Of a stretch of DNA of 64,000 nucleotides, positions 17,119 to 28,131 are shown one piece after another. Origin of the DNA: Mariniblastus sp. (GTDB lineage Bacteria; Planctomycetota; Planctomycetia; Pirellulales; Pirellulaceae); the NCBI GenBank assembly GCA_022447605.1, contig JAKVBG010000014.1, positions 1-64,000 on the forward strand, given 5' to 3'. Each line of letters begins with the position of its first letter. Position 1 is the first letter of the stretch. The translations under genes were made by a program, and so were the position numbers. The notes beneath the pieces are model-generated. The model was not told the origin of the DNA and made no database searches. It was given only the letters and a program-made list of their open reading frames with translations.

Positions 17119-18435
17119 TCACGATTCCTGATCGTCCAGGAAATCGTTTAGGGTCCAGCCATCAGGCAATTCGCCGCTCTTGACGATGATCGGTATGCTG
17201 TCGCGAACGACACAGGTCGGGTGATGCAAATCGGTTTCGACCACGCCGGTATCATTGGAAGTCAGCACGTTGCTGCCAATCCGGCAATTCTTGTCGACGA
17301 TGGTGCCGTAAATCCTGGAATGATCCCCAATCCCCAGCGGGAGGGTTGCCCCCGTGTCGCGCCGTTTCTGCGAGGTGTCGGTGTAATAGTCGGCACCCAT
17401 GATAATGGAGTCTTTCACGTGGACGTCGTTACCGATGATCGTCCTCAGGCCGATGATACTGTTTTCGATTCGGCTCCCTTTGCCAATCTGGCAGCCATTG
17501 GCAATCAAGCTGTTTTGTACCGAGACTTCCCCGAGGTGGGTGGGTGGTAGGTAACGCGGGCGGGTATAGATGGGAGCCTCTGGTGTGAACAGCCGGAATT
17601 CGGGAGTCTCATGGGTCATGCCGATATTCGCGTCGTAAAATGATCGAATCGTTCCGATGTCTTCCCAGTAGCCATCAAACAGATGCGTCTGAACCCGGTG
17701 GGATTCCAGCGTTGCCGGGAATACTTCGCGACCAAAATCTGCGTAGCTGGTGTTTTCCAGGACATCGACCAGCAACTCGCGATTGAACACGTAAATACCC
17801 ATGCTGGCCAGGCAGTCTCGCCCACGACTCTTGATCCCTCGGGCATCGATCCACTCCGGGTCTGTGCGGACCTCGTCGATGGCTTCATCCGTTTCCGGTT
17901 TTTCCACAAATCCGCGAACGCGACCGTCATCATCCAGCTGCATGATGCCAAACCCTCGCGCCTGTTCGCGGGTGACTGGCATGCAGGCGATCGTGGCATC
18001 TGCATTGGAATCCTGGTGGGACTGGAGCAACTTCCGGTAGTCCATCCGGTACAGTTGGTCACCCGACAGGATGATGACATAGTCGATATCCCGGCGATTG
18101 ATTTGGCGCAGGTTCTTGCGAACAGCATCTGCTGTCCCCTGGTACCAGTCAGTTCCTTCACTCATGGTTTCCTGGGCGGCCAGCACCTCGACGTACCCAC
18201 CGCTAAAGTAATCAAAGTTGTAGGTCCGACGAATGTGGCCATGCAGGCTGGTGGACATGAACTGGGTCAACACGAATATCCTGCGGATATTGCTGTTGAT
18301 GCAATTGGAGAGAGGGATGTCGATCAAGCGGTACATGCCTCCCAGTGGGACAGCAGGTTTACTTCGAATCGACGTCAATGGGAAAAGTCTTGTTCCACGA
18401 CCCCCACCCAAAACGAGGGCGACCACATTACGCAT
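17119..18435 (-). CDS. glgC: Glucose-1-phosphate adenylyltransferase
   Basis: 438 residues. It makes ADP-glucose from glucose-1-phosphate and ATP, the committed step of bacterial glycogen synthesis. The nucleotidyltransferase motif LGGGRGTRLFPLT (about 9-21) is followed by SKPAVPLGG and by LSGDQLYRMD. The C-terminal third has the left-handed beta-helix hexapeptide pattern (IENSIIGLRTIIGNDVHV). Length matches the family. No glgA or glgB is adjacent. It ends 16 bp from the convergent DUF6702-like gene, and its promoter should lie in the 256 bp before scpB's end. Confidence 0.95.
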   Translation of the reverse strand: MRNVVALVLGGGRGTRLFPLTSIRSKPAVPLGGMYRLIDIPLSNCINSNIRRIFVLTQFMSTSLHGHIRRTYNFDYFSGGYVEVLAAQETMSEGTDWYQGTADAVRKNLRQINRRDIDYVIILSGDQLYRMDYRKLLQSHQDSNADATIACMPVTREQARGFGIMQLDDDGRVRGFVEKPETDEAIDEVRTDPEWIDARGIKSRGRDCLASMGIYVFNRELLVDVLENTSYADFGREVFPATLESHRVQTHLFDGYWEDIGTIRSFYDANIGMTHETPEFRLFTPEAPIYTRPRYLPPTHLGEVSVQNSLIANGCQIGKGSRIENSIIGLRTIIGNDVHVKDSIIMGADYYTDTSQKRRDTGATLPLGIGDHSRIYGTIVDKNCRIGSNVLTSNDTGVVETDLHHPTCVVRDSIPIIVKSGELPDGWTLNDFLDDQES

Positions 18436-18691
18436 CCAGCATCTCCAGAATCAATACCCGAACGGGTGGGACAGGAAAAACAGAAACCGGTAAATGCCGG
18501 TTGTTTGTACGCCAGATTATAAGACCTACCGCGGTTCATTCGCAACATTGGCAAACGGTCGGAGCCGAACCGATTTTTTGGCTGATTGGGACCCGCTCCG
18601 GGCCAGGCGGGTCCCCGCCGTATGCTTTGTGTTAAGAAAAGTAAATTCTTTGTGTCTGCCCGGCCGGCTGTTCTCGGGAATCATCGTTCGT

Positions 18692-19555
18692 TCAATCGGC
18701 CAGCTCGTCGAGGTCCGATGCGGTGTTGGTTTGAGGTAAATCCCCGATCGTGTCGAGGTGGAACAACTCCAGAAACCGGTCCGTTGTGCTGTACATCCTG
18801 CGGCGAGGTTTCGTCTCCGAGGTGTCAAACCGCAGCAGCTGCCGGCGAACCATCTGGGACAGTACCGATCCACTGGGACGGGTTCTGATCTTTTCCACTT
18901 CCTCCTTGCTGACCGGCTGGTTGTAGGCGACCACGGCCAGTACGTCGATCGCGTTCTGGTTCAACTTGGCATGTCGAACTTCCCCGTAGAATTGGGACCG
19001 AACCTGGCTCATTTCTTCATCATCTACCAACTCCATTTTCAGGTTGCCCGAGTCCGAAACGATGCGGTACGGAGCGTGGCTTGCCTCGTAACCCTGATTC
19101 AATTTTTTTACGAGCCCCTTGATTTCTTTCGGGCTGACGTCGCGCATGATGGCGGCAATTTGACGCGCTTTCAGGGCATTTCCGGGTGGGCAACCGACAA
19201 ACAGGATCGCTTCCAGAATGGTCTCCGGTTCGATCGGGCAGCCCGCATTATCCTGCTCGTCTTCTTCGGCCGGGTCAAAGTCCTGGACGGCTTCGATGCC
19301 GGCCGTTTCCCCAGACAGGTCGTCAGTTTCCGTTTCGGGATCGTCTTCCAAATCAGCTTCGTCGATCGGGTCATCGACTGCTGCTTCGTCGTATACGGAC
19401 TCGTCATCTTCGCGACCTTGCAGGACATCCGCGTAGGCGCGACTCAACTGTTCCAGAGAGAGTTCTTCACCGGCTGCATCCGGGTCGACAATTTCTTCCG
19501 AATCTTCATCGAGATGGAGTTTTTCAGAATCGGATTGTTCGGGGGGAAGTGTCAT
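18692..19555 (-). CDS. scpB: SMC-ScpAB complex subunit ScpB with acidic N-terminal extension
   Basis: 287 residues. ScpB dimers bridge the kleisin ScpA and SMC in chromosome condensation. The two winged-helix domains occupy about 108-260, with ILEAILFVGCPPG at the start, LNQNAIDVLAVVAYNQPVSK in the second domain, and IRTRPSGSVLSQMVRRQLL. The first 105 residues are unusual: highly acidic, rich in Asp and Glu, with no predicted fold. Typical ScpB proteins are about 180-200 residues. No scpA is nearby. It is transcribed divergently from the gamma-glutamyltransferase gene, with 64 bp between the starts. Confidence 0.92.
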   Translation of the reverse strand: MTLPPEQSDSEKLHLDEDSEEIVDPDAAGEELSLEQLSRAYADVLQGREDDESVYDEAAVDDPIDEADLEDDPETETDDLSGETAGIEAVQDFDPAEEDEQDNAGCPIEPETILEAILFVGCPPGNALKARQIAAIMRDVSPKEIKGLVKKLNQGYEASHAPYRIVSDSGNLKMELVDDEEMSQVRSQFYGEVRHAKLNQNAIDVLAVVAYNQPVSKEEVEKIRTRPSGSVLSQMVRRQLLRFDTSETKPRRRMYSTTDRFLELFHLDTIGDLPQTNTASDLDELAD

Positions 19556-19619
19556 AATGTCAGCTTAGAGCAAGCGGTGAATTGTTGGCAAGTCGGATTC
19601 AATTAATGGGGCAACATAA

Positions 19620-21383
19620 ATGCGGGATGAAACAGGCAGGGTGACCGTTACACGCCAAAAACAAGGTTATCAGCAGGTCCGGGTCCATTTCCTGATTTTA
19701 ATTTTATCACTTGTTTGTTTTCCACTACGGCCAGTGGTTGGGCAAACGGATCCGTCGGGTGTTTCCAAGTTGAACATGGTCGCATCGGTCAATCCGATCG
19801 CGACCGATGCTGGTTTGAAAGCATTTGAGCAGGGTGGAAATGCGGTCGATGCTGCCGTGGCGACAGCGCTGACCTTGGGAGTGGTCGATGGTTTCAATTC
19901 GGGCATTGGTGGCGGGTGCTTTATCCTGATTCGAACGGCGGACGGGAAATTGGTGGCCATCGACGGTCGGGAAATGGCACCCGGGGCCGCTCACCGTGAC
20001 ATGTATTTACGAGACGGTGTTGCCGATGGGAACCTGTCGCGTGTCGGTCCGCTGGCCAGCGGGGTGCCGGGCGCTTTGAAAGCTTATTCCGAGGCGGTTG
20101 CCGGGTACGGCAAGTTGCCTTTCGCTTCCCTCGCCCTGGAAGCTGCCGATGTGGCGGAGGAAGGTTTCCCGGTGGACCGGGTTTACTCGGGGAGACTGCG
20201 AAGTACTCAGAGGTACCTCAAGCAGTTCCCGGGCTCCGCCGCCGCCCTGCTCAAGGCGGACGGCAGTGTCTACCAGCCGGGTGAGGTGCTGCGACAACCG
20301 GACTTAGCCAATACCCTCAAACAGATATCGAAGTCGGGGACGGATTGGTTCTACCAGGGAGAGTTCGCCCGGAAAACGGCCGATTGGATGTCTGAGAATG
20401 GTGGCATCATGACGGTCGAAGATTTCAAGAACTACAAAACGGTCAACCGCGACCCGGTCCGCACGACCTACCGCGGTTACGAAATTATCGGCTTCCCCCC
20501 GCCCAGTAGTGGCGGTGTGCATGTGGCTCAAATTCTGAATATCCTGGAGTCGTTCGATCTGGCCGAACTCCATCAACAGGACCCGGCCCAGATGCGCCAT
20601 GTGGTGGCCGAGGCGATGAAACTGGCGTTTGCCGACCGGGCTTACTGGCTGGGGGATCCCGATTACGTGAAGGTCCCCCGAGGACTGATCGACAAACAGT
20701 ATGCCCGTGATCTGGCCAAGAAAATTAAACTCGACCAGGTTTCGGCGGTGACGGCCCATGGCACCCCTCCCCGCAAAGATGGCGATTTTTTTGGGAAACA
20801 TACAACCCATGTTGCTGCCGCCGATTCCCAGGGGAACTGGGTTGCCATCACAACGACGGTCAATACGACCTTCGGCTCGAAGGTGATTGTCCCGGGCTTG
20901 GGGGTCGTGATGAACAACGAGATGGATGATTTCTCGATCGCGCCTGGCGTTCCCAATGCGTTTGGACTGGTGGGTGGGGAGAACAATGCGGTTGCTGCCG
21001 GGAAACGTCCGCTGTCCAGCATGAGTCCCACGATCGTGCTAAAGGATGGGCAGCCGATCATGACGATCGGTGCGGCAGGGGGCCCCAAGATCATCACGCA
21101 AGTCGTGTGGGGTATTATCAACCACCTGGACCTGGGCATGCCGATCGGTCAGTCGATCGGTGCCCCACGTATCCACCACCAGTGGTCGCCGGACCGGCTG
21201 GCGGTGGAGCGGAGCTTGGAGGCGGACCAGGTCAAACGTCTGAAGGAGTTGGGACACGATGTGTCCCTCACTTCTTCCAGTGGTGTGACCCAGGCAATCG
21301 CCTGGGATCCGGAGAAAGGGCTGTTTACAGGCGCGCATGACCCACGGGTGCCTGGCAAAGCGGCCGGTCAGCAGCAACGGTAG
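19620..21383 (+). CDS. ggt: Gamma-glutamyltransferase, exported
   Basis: 587 residues with an N-terminal export segment (VHFLILILSLVCFPLRPVVG). The enzyme hydrolyses or transfers the gamma-glutamyl group of glutathione and related peptides in the periplasm. The autoproteolysis site and nucleophile are visible in GKHTTHVAAAD, where the first Thr (about 395) should become the N-terminus of the small subunit. Also present are RTADGKLVAIDGREMAPG with the substrate Arg region, NEMDDFS, PLSSMSPTIV and GAAGGPKI. Length and subunit arrangement are normal. It is a single gene, convergent with the DUF1501 gene. Confidence 0.94.
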   Translation: MRDETGRVTVTRQKQGYQQVRVHFLILILSLVCFPLRPVVGQTDPSGVSKLNMVASVNPIATDAGLKAFEQGGNAVDAAVATALTLGVVDGFNSGIGGGCFILIRTADGKLVAIDGREMAPGAAHRDMYLRDGVADGNLSRVGPLASGVPGALKAYSEAVAGYGKLPFASLALEAADVAEEGFPVDRVYSGRLRSTQRYLKQFPGSAAALLKADGSVYQPGEVLRQPDLANTLKQISKSGTDWFYQGEFARKTADWMSENGGIMTVEDFKNYKTVNRDPVRTTYRGYEIIGFPPPSSGGVHVAQILNILESFDLAELHQQDPAQMRHVVAEAMKLAFADRAYWLGDPDYVKVPRGLIDKQYARDLAKKIKLDQVSAVTAHGTPPRKDGDFFGKHTTHVAAADSQGNWVAITTTVNTTFGSKVIVPGLGVVMNNEMDDFSIAPGVPNAFGLVGGENNAVAAGKRPLSSMSPTIVLKDGQPIMTIGAAGGPKIITQVVWGIINHLDLGMPIGQSIGAPRIHHQWSPDRLAVERSLEADQVKRLKELGHDVSLTSSSGVTQAIAWDPEKGLFTGAHDPRVPGKAAGQQQR

Positions 21384-21424
21384 GGATCTCCAGCGGGTGA
21401 AGAGTCGACACAGGCTGACTCCGC

Positions 21425-22903
21425 TCAGGCCAGGATCTTCTTGAGCACCCGCATCGGTTCCACCCCGGTCAACCGCTGGTCCAGTCCCTGGTAGCGAAGG
21501 GTGAACCGTTCGTGATCGATGCCGAGACAGTGCAGAATGGTGGCATTGATCTCATTGATATGAACCGGGTCGGCAATTGGGTTGTAGGAGTATTCATCGG
21601 TCTCTCCCAGTTCGACGCCTCCCTGGATCCCACCTCCTGCCATCCACATGCAGAAATTGCGAGGGTGGTGATCGCGCCCATACGTCTCTTTGCTCAATTT
21701 ACCCTGGCAGTAAACGGTTCGTCCAAATTCACCTCCCCATACAACCAGGGTGTCCTTCAGCATGCCCCGTTGCTTCAGGTCGGTGATCAGGGCAGCCGTC
21801 GGCTGATCGGTATCGAGGCATTGATTCCCCAATTCCACCGGCAAATTGCCATGAGAGTCCCAGCCGCGGTGCATGATCTGCACCATCCGTACGCCACGCT
21901 CCACCAGTCGGCGGGCCAGCAATGCACTTTGGGCGAAGGAGCCAGGTTTCTCGACGTTTGGCCCGTACAGGTCCTTGGTGGCCTGGGTTTCCTGGCCCAG
22001 ATCGGTCAATTCGGGAACGCTCGATTGCATTCGGTACGCCATTTCGTACTGGGCAATCCGCGTCTGGATATCGGGGTCGCCAAACTTGTGAAACCCCCTG
22101 GCGTTCAACTTGCCCAGCGCGTCCAGCATCGCACGCCGGTCGCTGCGGTCGACCCCGGGAGGATTTTCCAGGTACAGCACCGGCTCGGCCCCGGCCCGGA
22201 GGACGACTCCACTATGTTTGCCCGGTATAAAACCTGGTCCCCACATGCGGGTATAGAGTGCTTGCGCGTTGGAGCCGCTGGGGAAATTCGGAACCAGGGC
22301 GACAAAGGCTGGCAGGTTGTTGGTTTCCGCTCCCAGCCCGTAGGAAACCCAGGAGCCCATGCTCGGCTTGCCCGGGACTTCGCTGCCGGTCATCACGAAC
22401 GTGCAGGCCGGGTCATGGTTGATGGCGTTGGTGTGAACCGTCTTGATCAGGGCGATGTCATCGACAATTTTCGCCGTGTGCGGTAGCAGTGAGCTGACCC
22501 AACGGCCGCACTCTCCATGTTGTTGAAACGGGTACTTGGAAGGTGCGACCGGGAATTTTGCCTGGCCACTGGTCATGGTGGTGATTCGGTTGCCGAGGAA
22601 ATCCTTGGGAAGGTCCTTGTCAAACTGCTCTACCAGTTTCGGTTTGTAATCCCATGTATCGAGCTGCGAGGGCCCACCATTCATATGGAGATAGATCACC
22701 GCCTTGGCTCGGGGCGGGAAGTGGGGCATGCCAGGCAGCGAAGGGTGGACTCGCTCTTCGTCTGCCTGGGCGCGCAACTCTCCGGCCATCATCGATGCCA
22801 TCGCCAGCCCGCCCAGACGGACTCCTACCCCGCCAAAAAACTGACGTCTTGTCTGTAACAGTTGATAATTGAATAAAGGGTCGTTCGATTGCATGGCGTT
22901 CAC
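21425..22903 (-). CDS. DUF1501 family exported protein
   Basis: 492 residues starting at GTG 22903, which shares one base with the stop of the upstream DUF1549/1553 gene; ATG 22894 is an alternative. A twin-arginine-type signal is visible ([20 protein letters not shown]). The domain is the DUF1501 relative of the alkaline phosphatase/sulfatase fold, with [18 protein letters not shown] near the front and [24 protein letters not shown] and YGRDHHP in the body. No enzymatic activity is established for the family. It is the partner of the cytochrome-type protein encoded just upstream, a pairing that recurs across planctomycetes. Confidence 0.9.
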   Translation of the reverse strand: MNAMQSNDPLFNYQLLQTRRQFFGGVGVRLGGLAMASMMAGELRAQADEERVHPSLPGMPHFPPRAKAVIYLHMNGGPSQLDTWDYKPKLVEQFDKDLPKDFLGNRITTMTSGQAKFPVAPSKYPFQQHGECGRWVSSLLPHTAKIVDDIALIKTVHTNAINHDPACTFVMTGSEVPGKPSMGSWVSYGLGAETNNLPAFVALVPNFPSGSNAQALYTRMWGPGFIPGKHSGVVLRAGAEPVLYLENPPGVDRSDRRAMLDALGKLNARGFHKFGDPDIQTRIAQYEMAYRMQSSVPELTDLGQETQATKDLYGPNVEKPGSFAQSALLARRLVERGVRMVQIMHRGWDSHGNLPVELGNQCLDTDQPTAALITDLKQRGMLKDTLVVWGGEFGRTVYCQGKLSKETYGRDHHPRNFCMWMAGGGIQGGVELGETDEYSYNPIADPVHINEINATILHCLGIDHERFTLRYQGLDQRLTGVEPMRVLKKILA

Positions 22904-25900
22904 TAGTTGCGGACAATGACCTCGTCCAGGTTGAGCATCAGGTTCGCCAGCAGGGTCCAGGCTGCCAGTTCCACTGGCGGGATATCTGCCGGTGGTTTGG
23001 AATCACCAAAGTGGATCGCCTGGCTGGCTGCCTCCGGTGCTGACTCGTACTTTTGCCTCTGTCGATCGAGGAAATCGATCAGGATTTCCGTCTCTTCCTG
23101 GGCAGGATGGCGAGCGAGCAGAGTGCGGTAAGCGAAATCGATTCGATCTTCGCTGCTTTCTGCCGCCTGCATGATTCTTTGGGCGAACGCACGCGCCGCC
23201 TCAAAATGCTGAACATCGTTCAATAACTGCAATGCCTGCAAGGGGGTGTTGGTCCGGTCACGACGGATACACGATTGTTCGCGCGGTGGTGCGTCGAAGT
23301 TTTCCAGCATCGGGTGGGGGGCCGTTCGTTTCAGGAAGGTATAGAGTGTGCGGCGATAGAGGGCCTTGCCGTTTCCTTGCTTGTAATATCGCGTATTCGA
23401 GTTGCCAAACCCGAGTGGCTCCCAGATGTTGGGTGGCTGGTACGGGTTCACCCCCTTGCCTCCCATGTCGTCCACCATCAGGCCACTGACGAACAGGGTC
23501 TGGTCGCGCAGTTGTTCGGCGTCCAGTCGGAAGCGGGGTCCGCGGGCCAATTGCTGGTTGTTTGGATCGGCGTTCCAGCGCTCGGTGGCTGCGCTGCTCT
23601 GTTGGCGGAAAGTCTGGCTGGTGACCATCAATCGCATCAGCTGTTTGACGTCCCAGTCGTTCTGTTGGAACCAGACCGCCAGCCAGTCCAGCAGTTCCGG
23701 ATGCGTGGGCAGTGAACCCTGGGTGCCAAAGTCGTGGCTGGTCTCCACCAGGCCCACCCCAAAAATCTGCTGCCAAAATCGGTTGACCGCGACGCGGGAC
23801 GTCAACGGGTTTTCCGGGGCTACCAGCCACTCGGCCAGGTCGAGCCGGTTGGCGCGCTGACCGGTCGGTTGCAGCGGGGGAAGGACAGCCGGTGTGCCGG
23901 GTGTGACCGGGTCACCGGGCGCATCGTATTCGCCACGGATCATCACGAAACTGTCACGTGGCTGAGGCAGATCCCGGAAAACGAACGTTGATGGGACGGA
24001 CTGGTCGTAGGTGGTTCGCTCTTTGCTGACGGCTGCCAGTTCACTCTTTAACTGGTCGAATGACTCACTCGTAGATTGACAGATATGGGAAACGTAGTAG
24101 TTGCGCAGTCGTGTCAGTTCTTCCGGTGTCCGCTCGGCCTTGGGCCCCGCCTTCAGCCAGGCATTCAGTTCGGCCGGCGCCCCCGGAGTCTCCTGGCCGG
24201 CTCTGGATTGAAGCCAGGCCGTCAATGAGAGCCGGGGCTCCTTGACCGGATCCGTCTGACCGACCACGCCCAACTGGTCGAAATAGGCGGTTCCTCCATG
24301 TACGGTGAAGGCGAATCCTTTGACCGGGGTGTCGGCGCCGAGGCCCACGTCTGCGGCGTCGAACTCCAATTTGACCCACTTGCCCGTAGCCGGCAGCTGC
24401 CCGGCTGAAAACCGCTCAATACTGTTCGGTTTTCCCCAGTCAATCAGGTCGGCTCCCCAGATCGCCCGGTGGTTCCAGGTTTGGGTGAGGAACTGGACCA
24501 TGATCTCTTCCGGAGGGTCCTGGGGGTCGAGAAACACATTCAGGAAAAACCGGCCTTGATCGGGACCTGTCAGAGGTGGGGCACCCTTGTCATAAAAAGT
24601 CTGCGCCAGTCCCGGGCCGACTACTTTCAAGGACTTCCTGCCACTGTGGACCGGTTGGTCGACCAGAACAGGGCCCGGCGCGTTGACCTGGGCACCGACC
24701 GGAAACGCGTCGTCGAACCAGACGGATTCCGTTTGCTCGATGGGGGGCCTGGGCTGACGCTCCGCTGGATCCGTATAGGCAATCGTGGCCGCTCTCTTTT
24801 CAATCGCTTCACGCAGGGTCGTCTCCCGCTCGGCGAACCGTTTCATTTTGCCTTCGTAATCTTCCGGCATGACCTTGATTACCGGTTGCGTCAACAGCGC
24901 GTTACCGTCCATCGCCGGGTCCGCATTCGAGTTGAAAAAGGCATATAGGGAATAAAATTCTTTTTGCGAAATCGGATCGTACTTGTGATCGTGGCAGACG
25001 GCACAGCCGGCGGTCAGCCCCAGCCATGCCTGTGCGGTCGTACTGGCCCGGTCGACCGCGTAGCGAAAAATGAACTCCTGCTTGATGCTGCCACCCTCCC
25101 CCGTAGTCACGTTGCAACGGTTGAAGCCAGTGGCAATCAACTGATTCTGGGTCGGATTGGGAACCAGATCACCAGCCAGCTGGTCGATGGTGAACTGGTC
25201 GTAACCGAGATTGCGGTTGAAGGCATCCACCACCCAGTCACGGTAAGCCCACATTTGCCGCTCGTTGTCCAGGTGCATGCCATGTGTGTCGCCGTAGCGG
25301 GCCACGTCCAGCCAGTGTCGCGCCATCTCTTCCCCGTAGCGGGGTGATGCCAGGTACCGATCGACCATCGCTTCATAGGCGGTATCTGAGTCGTCGTGAA
25401 GGAAAGCATCGACTTCGGCAATCGTGGGGGGGAGACCGGTCAAGGCGAAACTCACACGGCGGATCAAGGTCGGGCGATCTGCCTCGGGCGAAAAGGCTGT
25501 GTCCTCATCAGCCAACGAGCCTTCAACAAAAAAATCGATCCCGTCGCCGACCGGCTTTGCCGGCCGTTCAAAGGCCCAGTGTTTCTGGTAAAGAGCACCC
25601 TGTTCAATCCACAATCGCAACGTCTCTTTTTGTGCAGCCGTCAACTTCCTGTGGGAATCGGCGGGGGGCATGATCTCATCCGGGTCGTCTGTCGCGACAC
25701 GTTGCCAGAGAGGGCTGTCAGCAGGGCGACCTGGGACAATCGCAGCAGCATCACCCGTTTTGCCATGTGCCGTTTCGGCCAGGTCGAGACGGAGGTCTGC
25801 TTGCCGGTTTTCTGCATCGAGACCATGACAGGCGAAACAGTTTTCTGACAGGATTGGCCGGACATCCCGATTGTAGGAAATCTTTGATTTCGACGATTGG

Positions 25901-26040
25901 GGTGCCGCCATCGCCGATGGTTCCAGGTGGAACGCAAAACAGAAAGTGGCGGCCAGCAGGTAAATGCATGGGAAGTGAGGGGCCCAGATCGTCTGGTTTT
26001 TTGTCCAGCCTGCGAGTCGGTTTAAATCGTCATTTCGCAT
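22903..26040 (-). CDS. Planctomycete cytochrome DUF1549/DUF1553 protein
   Basis: 1045 residues with a signal or anchor segment (about 24-42). A PSCyt1 heme-binding domain follows, with CFACHG as a CXXCH motif (about 70) and NRQADLRLD after it. Next comes the DUF1549 domain (about 165-370, with [16 protein letters not shown] and [13 protein letters not shown], the latter a second CXXCH). A region of about 430-620 looks like a carbohydrate-binding-type beta-sandwich. The C-terminal DUF1553 domain includes [16 protein letters not shown] and [20 protein letters not shown]. The family is exported and thought to bind c-type heme; its substrate is unknown. It is the first gene of a two-gene unit with the DUF1501 gene. 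Confidence 0.92.
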   Translation of the reverse strand: MRNDDLNRLAGWTKNQTIWAPHFPCIYLLAATFCFAFHLEPSAMAAPQSSKSKISYNRDVRPILSENCFACHGLDAENRQADLRLDLAETAHGKTGDAAAIVPGRPADSPLWQRVATDDPDEIMPPADSHRKLTAAQKETLRLWIEQGALYQKHWAFERPAKPVGDGIDFFVEGSLADEDTAFSPEADRPTLIRRVSFALTGLPPTIAEVDAFLHDDSDTAYEAMVDRYLASPRYGEEMARHWLDVARYGDTHGMHLDNERQMWAYRDWVVDAFNRNLGYDQFTIDQLAGDLVPNPTQNQLIATGFNRCNVTTGEGGSIKQEFIFRYAVDRASTTAQAWLGLTAGCAVCHDHKYDPISQKEFYSLYAFFNSNADPAMDGNALLTQPVIKVMPEDYEGKMKRFAERETTLREAIEKRAATIAYTDPAERQPRPPIEQTESVWFDDAFPVGAQVNAPGPVLVDQPVHSGRKSLKVVGPGLAQTFYDKGAPPLTGPDQGRFFLNVFLDPQDPPEEIMVQFLTQTWNHRAIWGADLIDWGKPNSIERFSAGQLPATGKWVKLEFDAADVGLGADTPVKGFAFTVHGGTAYFDQLGVVGQTDPVKEPRLSLTAWLQSRAGQETPGAPAELNAWLKAGPKAERTPEELTRLRNYYVSHICQSTSESFDQLKSELAAVSKERTTYDQSVPSTFVFRDLPQPRDSFVMIRGEYDAPGDPVTPGTPAVLPPLQPTGQRANRLDLAEWLVAPENPLTSRVAVNRFWQQIFGVGLVETSHDFGTQGSLPTHPELLDWLAVWFQQNDWDVKQLMRLMVTSQTFRQQSSAATERWNADPNNQQLARGPRFRLDAEQLRDQTLFVSGLMVDDMGGKGVNPYQPPNIWEPLGFGNSNTRYYKQGNGKALYRRTLYTFLKRTAPHPMLENFDAPPREQSCIRRDRTNTPLQALQLLNDVQHFEAARAFAQRIMQAAESSEDRIDFAYRTLLARHPAQEETEILIDFLDRQRQKYESAPEAASQAIHFGDSKPPADIPPVELAAWTLLANLMLNLDEVIVRN

Positions 26041-26193
26041 CGGTTTGATTGATTTCCATCAGTCTTGGGGAAGCGTCCCGGCCTGGCCAACTGGCCGTTA
26101 GTATGAATTGTAGTCTTCAAGGTCTGCGAAATCGCCAAAAAAAGTCTATTCATTGAACGGCAGGAGGACCGTTTACCACGTTCAACGGGGGCA

Positions 26194-27102
26194 TTATTTC
26201 CCATTTCCATTCCGGTGCGGGCTGGCAATTTCGACAAAGATGTCATGCAGCGAAGGCTTGAGAATCTCGAAATGGGTGACGACTCTCTGGTTCGCCATCT
26301 GTTGTAGCAATGCTTGTGAATCTTGATCAGGCTGGACGACAAACTCATGAAAGCGCCCGTTGGATTGGACATCTTGTACTCCTGGAAGGTTTGGCATCGA
26401 CATGTCGCCCGAAAATTGAACACGTAAACGATTGGCGGGAAACTTGGATTGTATGCTGGTCAGGGTCCCGTCCAGGACCTTCCTTCCCTGGAAGATCATG
26501 AAGATGGTGTCACACATTTTTTCAGCCATGTCCATGTCGTGCGTGGAAAAGACAATCGTTGTTCCGTTTTCACGCAACTGGAATATGGCTTCTTTGATGG
26601 CTTCCAGGTTGACCGGGTCCAGGCCGCTGAACGGCTCATCGAGGATGACGAGTTCAGGTTTGGCGATCACCGCCGCAATGAACTGGATTTTCTGGGCCAT
26701 TCCCTTGGAAAGCATGTCGATCTTCTTGTTGGCCCATTGGCCGGCTCCCAATCTCTCCAGCCAGTGGTCAAGGTCGTCTCGACAATTGCGAACTCCCTTG
26801 AGCCTCGCATAATAGGTCAGGATATCCTTGACCCGCATCCGTTTGTAAAGCCCTCGCTCCTCGGGCAGGTAGCCAAGACGATTGTCGGCTGTTTTTCCGG
26901 TTGACTTTCCCAAGACCGTCACCTGGCCCTGGTCGGGCTGGAAAATACGGAGAATCATTCGCAGCGTGGTTGTTTTGCCCGATCCGTTTGGTCCGATAAA
27001 CCCGTAAATCGCACCGCGCGGAACGGCTAGTTCGAGTTCGTTCACGGCAATTTGACGGCCAAATTTCTTGGTGACCTGTTCTAGCTCGATTGCGTTGTTC
27101 AT
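26194..27102 (-). CDS. ABC transporter ATP-binding protein (NatA type)
   Basis: 302 residues, cytoplasmic. Walker A GPNGSGKTT, signature MLSKGMAQKIQFIAAV, Walker B LVILDEPFSGLDP and the switch region FSTHDMDMAEK are all intact. The C-terminal extension of about 80 residues resembles that of the DUF4162-bearing ATPases found with NatB-type permeases. No permease gene is adjacent: upstream lies the K+ channel gene and downstream the DUF1549/1553 operon. Its partner must be elsewhere, or it serves another function. The substrate is unknown. Confidence 0.9.
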   Translation of the reverse strand: MNNAIELEQVTKKFGRQIAVNELELAVPRGAIYGFIGPNGSGKTTTLRMILRIFQPDQGQVTVLGKSTGKTADNRLGYLPEERGLYKRMRVKDILTYYARLKGVRNCRDDLDHWLERLGAGQWANKKIDMLSKGMAQKIQFIAAVIAKPELVILDEPFSGLDPVNLEAIKEAIFQLRENGTTIVFSTHDMDMAEKMCDTIFMIFQGRKVLDGTLTSIQSKFPANRLRVQFSGDMSMPNLPGVQDVQSNGRFHEFVVQPDQDSQALLQQMANQRVVTHFEILKPSLHDIFVEIASPHRNGNGK

Positions 27103-27246
27103 CGATTCACCTCACCCCTTTCGGCCAAAGCAGGCTTTTTATCCGGCTCGCTTCTTCTGCCCTGTCCAGTCTTGCGGGATCGACCTGATGGTGGCCCGTC
27201 GGAGTTTGAATTGATGCAGTTGGTCCTGTGGCGGTTCGCTTTCATC

Positions 27247-28131
27247 TCAGAGTTCCTCGCCGCAATACTTGCAGAAGATGGCGTCTGCATCGTGTCCCTC
27301 GGTCGCGCATGACTGGCAATTGCGCGTGGTGACCGATTTTTTTTTGGCCGTCAGGAACTCGGCCGAAACAAACCCGGTGGGCACGATGATCAGGCTGTAG
27401 CCCAACAGGATTAGGAGCGAGGAGACAATTTTTCCCAAGACCGTGGTCGGGACAATATCCCCGTAACCGACCGTTGTCATTGTGGTGATTGCCCAATAGA
27501 TCGACTCCGGTATGTTGCTGAATTCCCTGTGGGTCCTCTGTTCCAGCGGGACACCAAAATTTTCAATCTCGTACATCAGGGTGCCTGACATGCAGACGGA
27601 AATCAGAACCACCGAGAAAAACACAACAATTTTTCCTCGCGCCTGCAGGATGGCGTGGCCCATTTCGTTCGCCTCGTTCATCAGCCAGACAAGCTTGAAG
27701 ATGCGGAAGACTCTCAGCAGACGGAGTGCCCGCAGGACGGCGAATGAAGTGCCAGGACTGATGAAGGCAATCAGGTAGGTGGGCAAAAAAGACAACAAGT
27801 CAACGATGCCAAAGAAACTGGTCACGTACCGCCAGGGACGCCGCACACAGTAGATTCGCAACACGTACTCGATTGTAAAGAGAATGGCAAAAAACCACTC
27901 CATGTACCAAAACAGCTGGCCAAACGATTGGTGCAAGGTTTCTACCGAGTCAAGGCAGACCGGCAGAATGCTCAACAGGATGGCTACCAGCAGGAAGACG
28001 TCGAACGCCATCCCCGCCGGGGTGTCGGCCTCAAAGATGATCTCGTGAATCTTTTCCCTGAGACGACTATTCGAACCCGGGTCGGGATCGGCCTTCGGTT
28101 TATCAAAAGTCCGTGAACCCGGTTTGGCCAT
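27247..28131 (-). CDS. Voltage-gated potassium channel with C-terminal zinc ribbon
   Basis: 294 residues with six membrane segments: S1 about 41-60, S2 75-93, S3 107-123, S4 127-150, S5 165-187 and S6 230-255. S4 carries arginines every third residue (VLRALRLLRVFRIFKL), the voltage-sensor pattern. The pore loop contains TTMTTVGYGDIVP, the K+ selectivity filter. After S6 the cytoplasmic tail is short and ends in CQSC-x12-CKYC, a zinc-ribbon-like cluster that is unusual for this family. The first 40 residues are polar. The gene appears to be monocistronic, or cotranscribed with the ABC ATPase gene downstream. Confidence 0.92.
   Translation of the reverse strand: MAKPGSRTFDKPKADPDPGSNSRLREKIHEIIFEADTPAGMAFDVFLLVAILLSILPVCLDSVETLHQSFGQLFWYMEWFFAILFTIEYVLRIYCVRRPWRYVTSFFGIVDLLSFLPTYLIAFISPGTSFAVLRALRLLRVFRIFKLVWLMNEANEMGHAILQARGKIVVFFSVVLISVCMSGTLMYEIENFGVPLEQRTHREFSNIPESIYWAITTMTTVGYGDIVPTTVLGKIVSSLLILLGYSLIIVPTGFVSAEFLTAKKKSVTTRNCQSCATEGHDADAIFCKYCGEEL

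Noticed and set aside
27099..27242. 47-codon basic micro-ORF between the K+ channel and ABC ATPase genes, with an ATGA overlap into the ATPase start
   Set aside because: The overlap is suggestive, but the sequence is low-complexity, there is no ribosome-binding site, and no family is recognised. Kept out of the gene list pending proteomic evidence.
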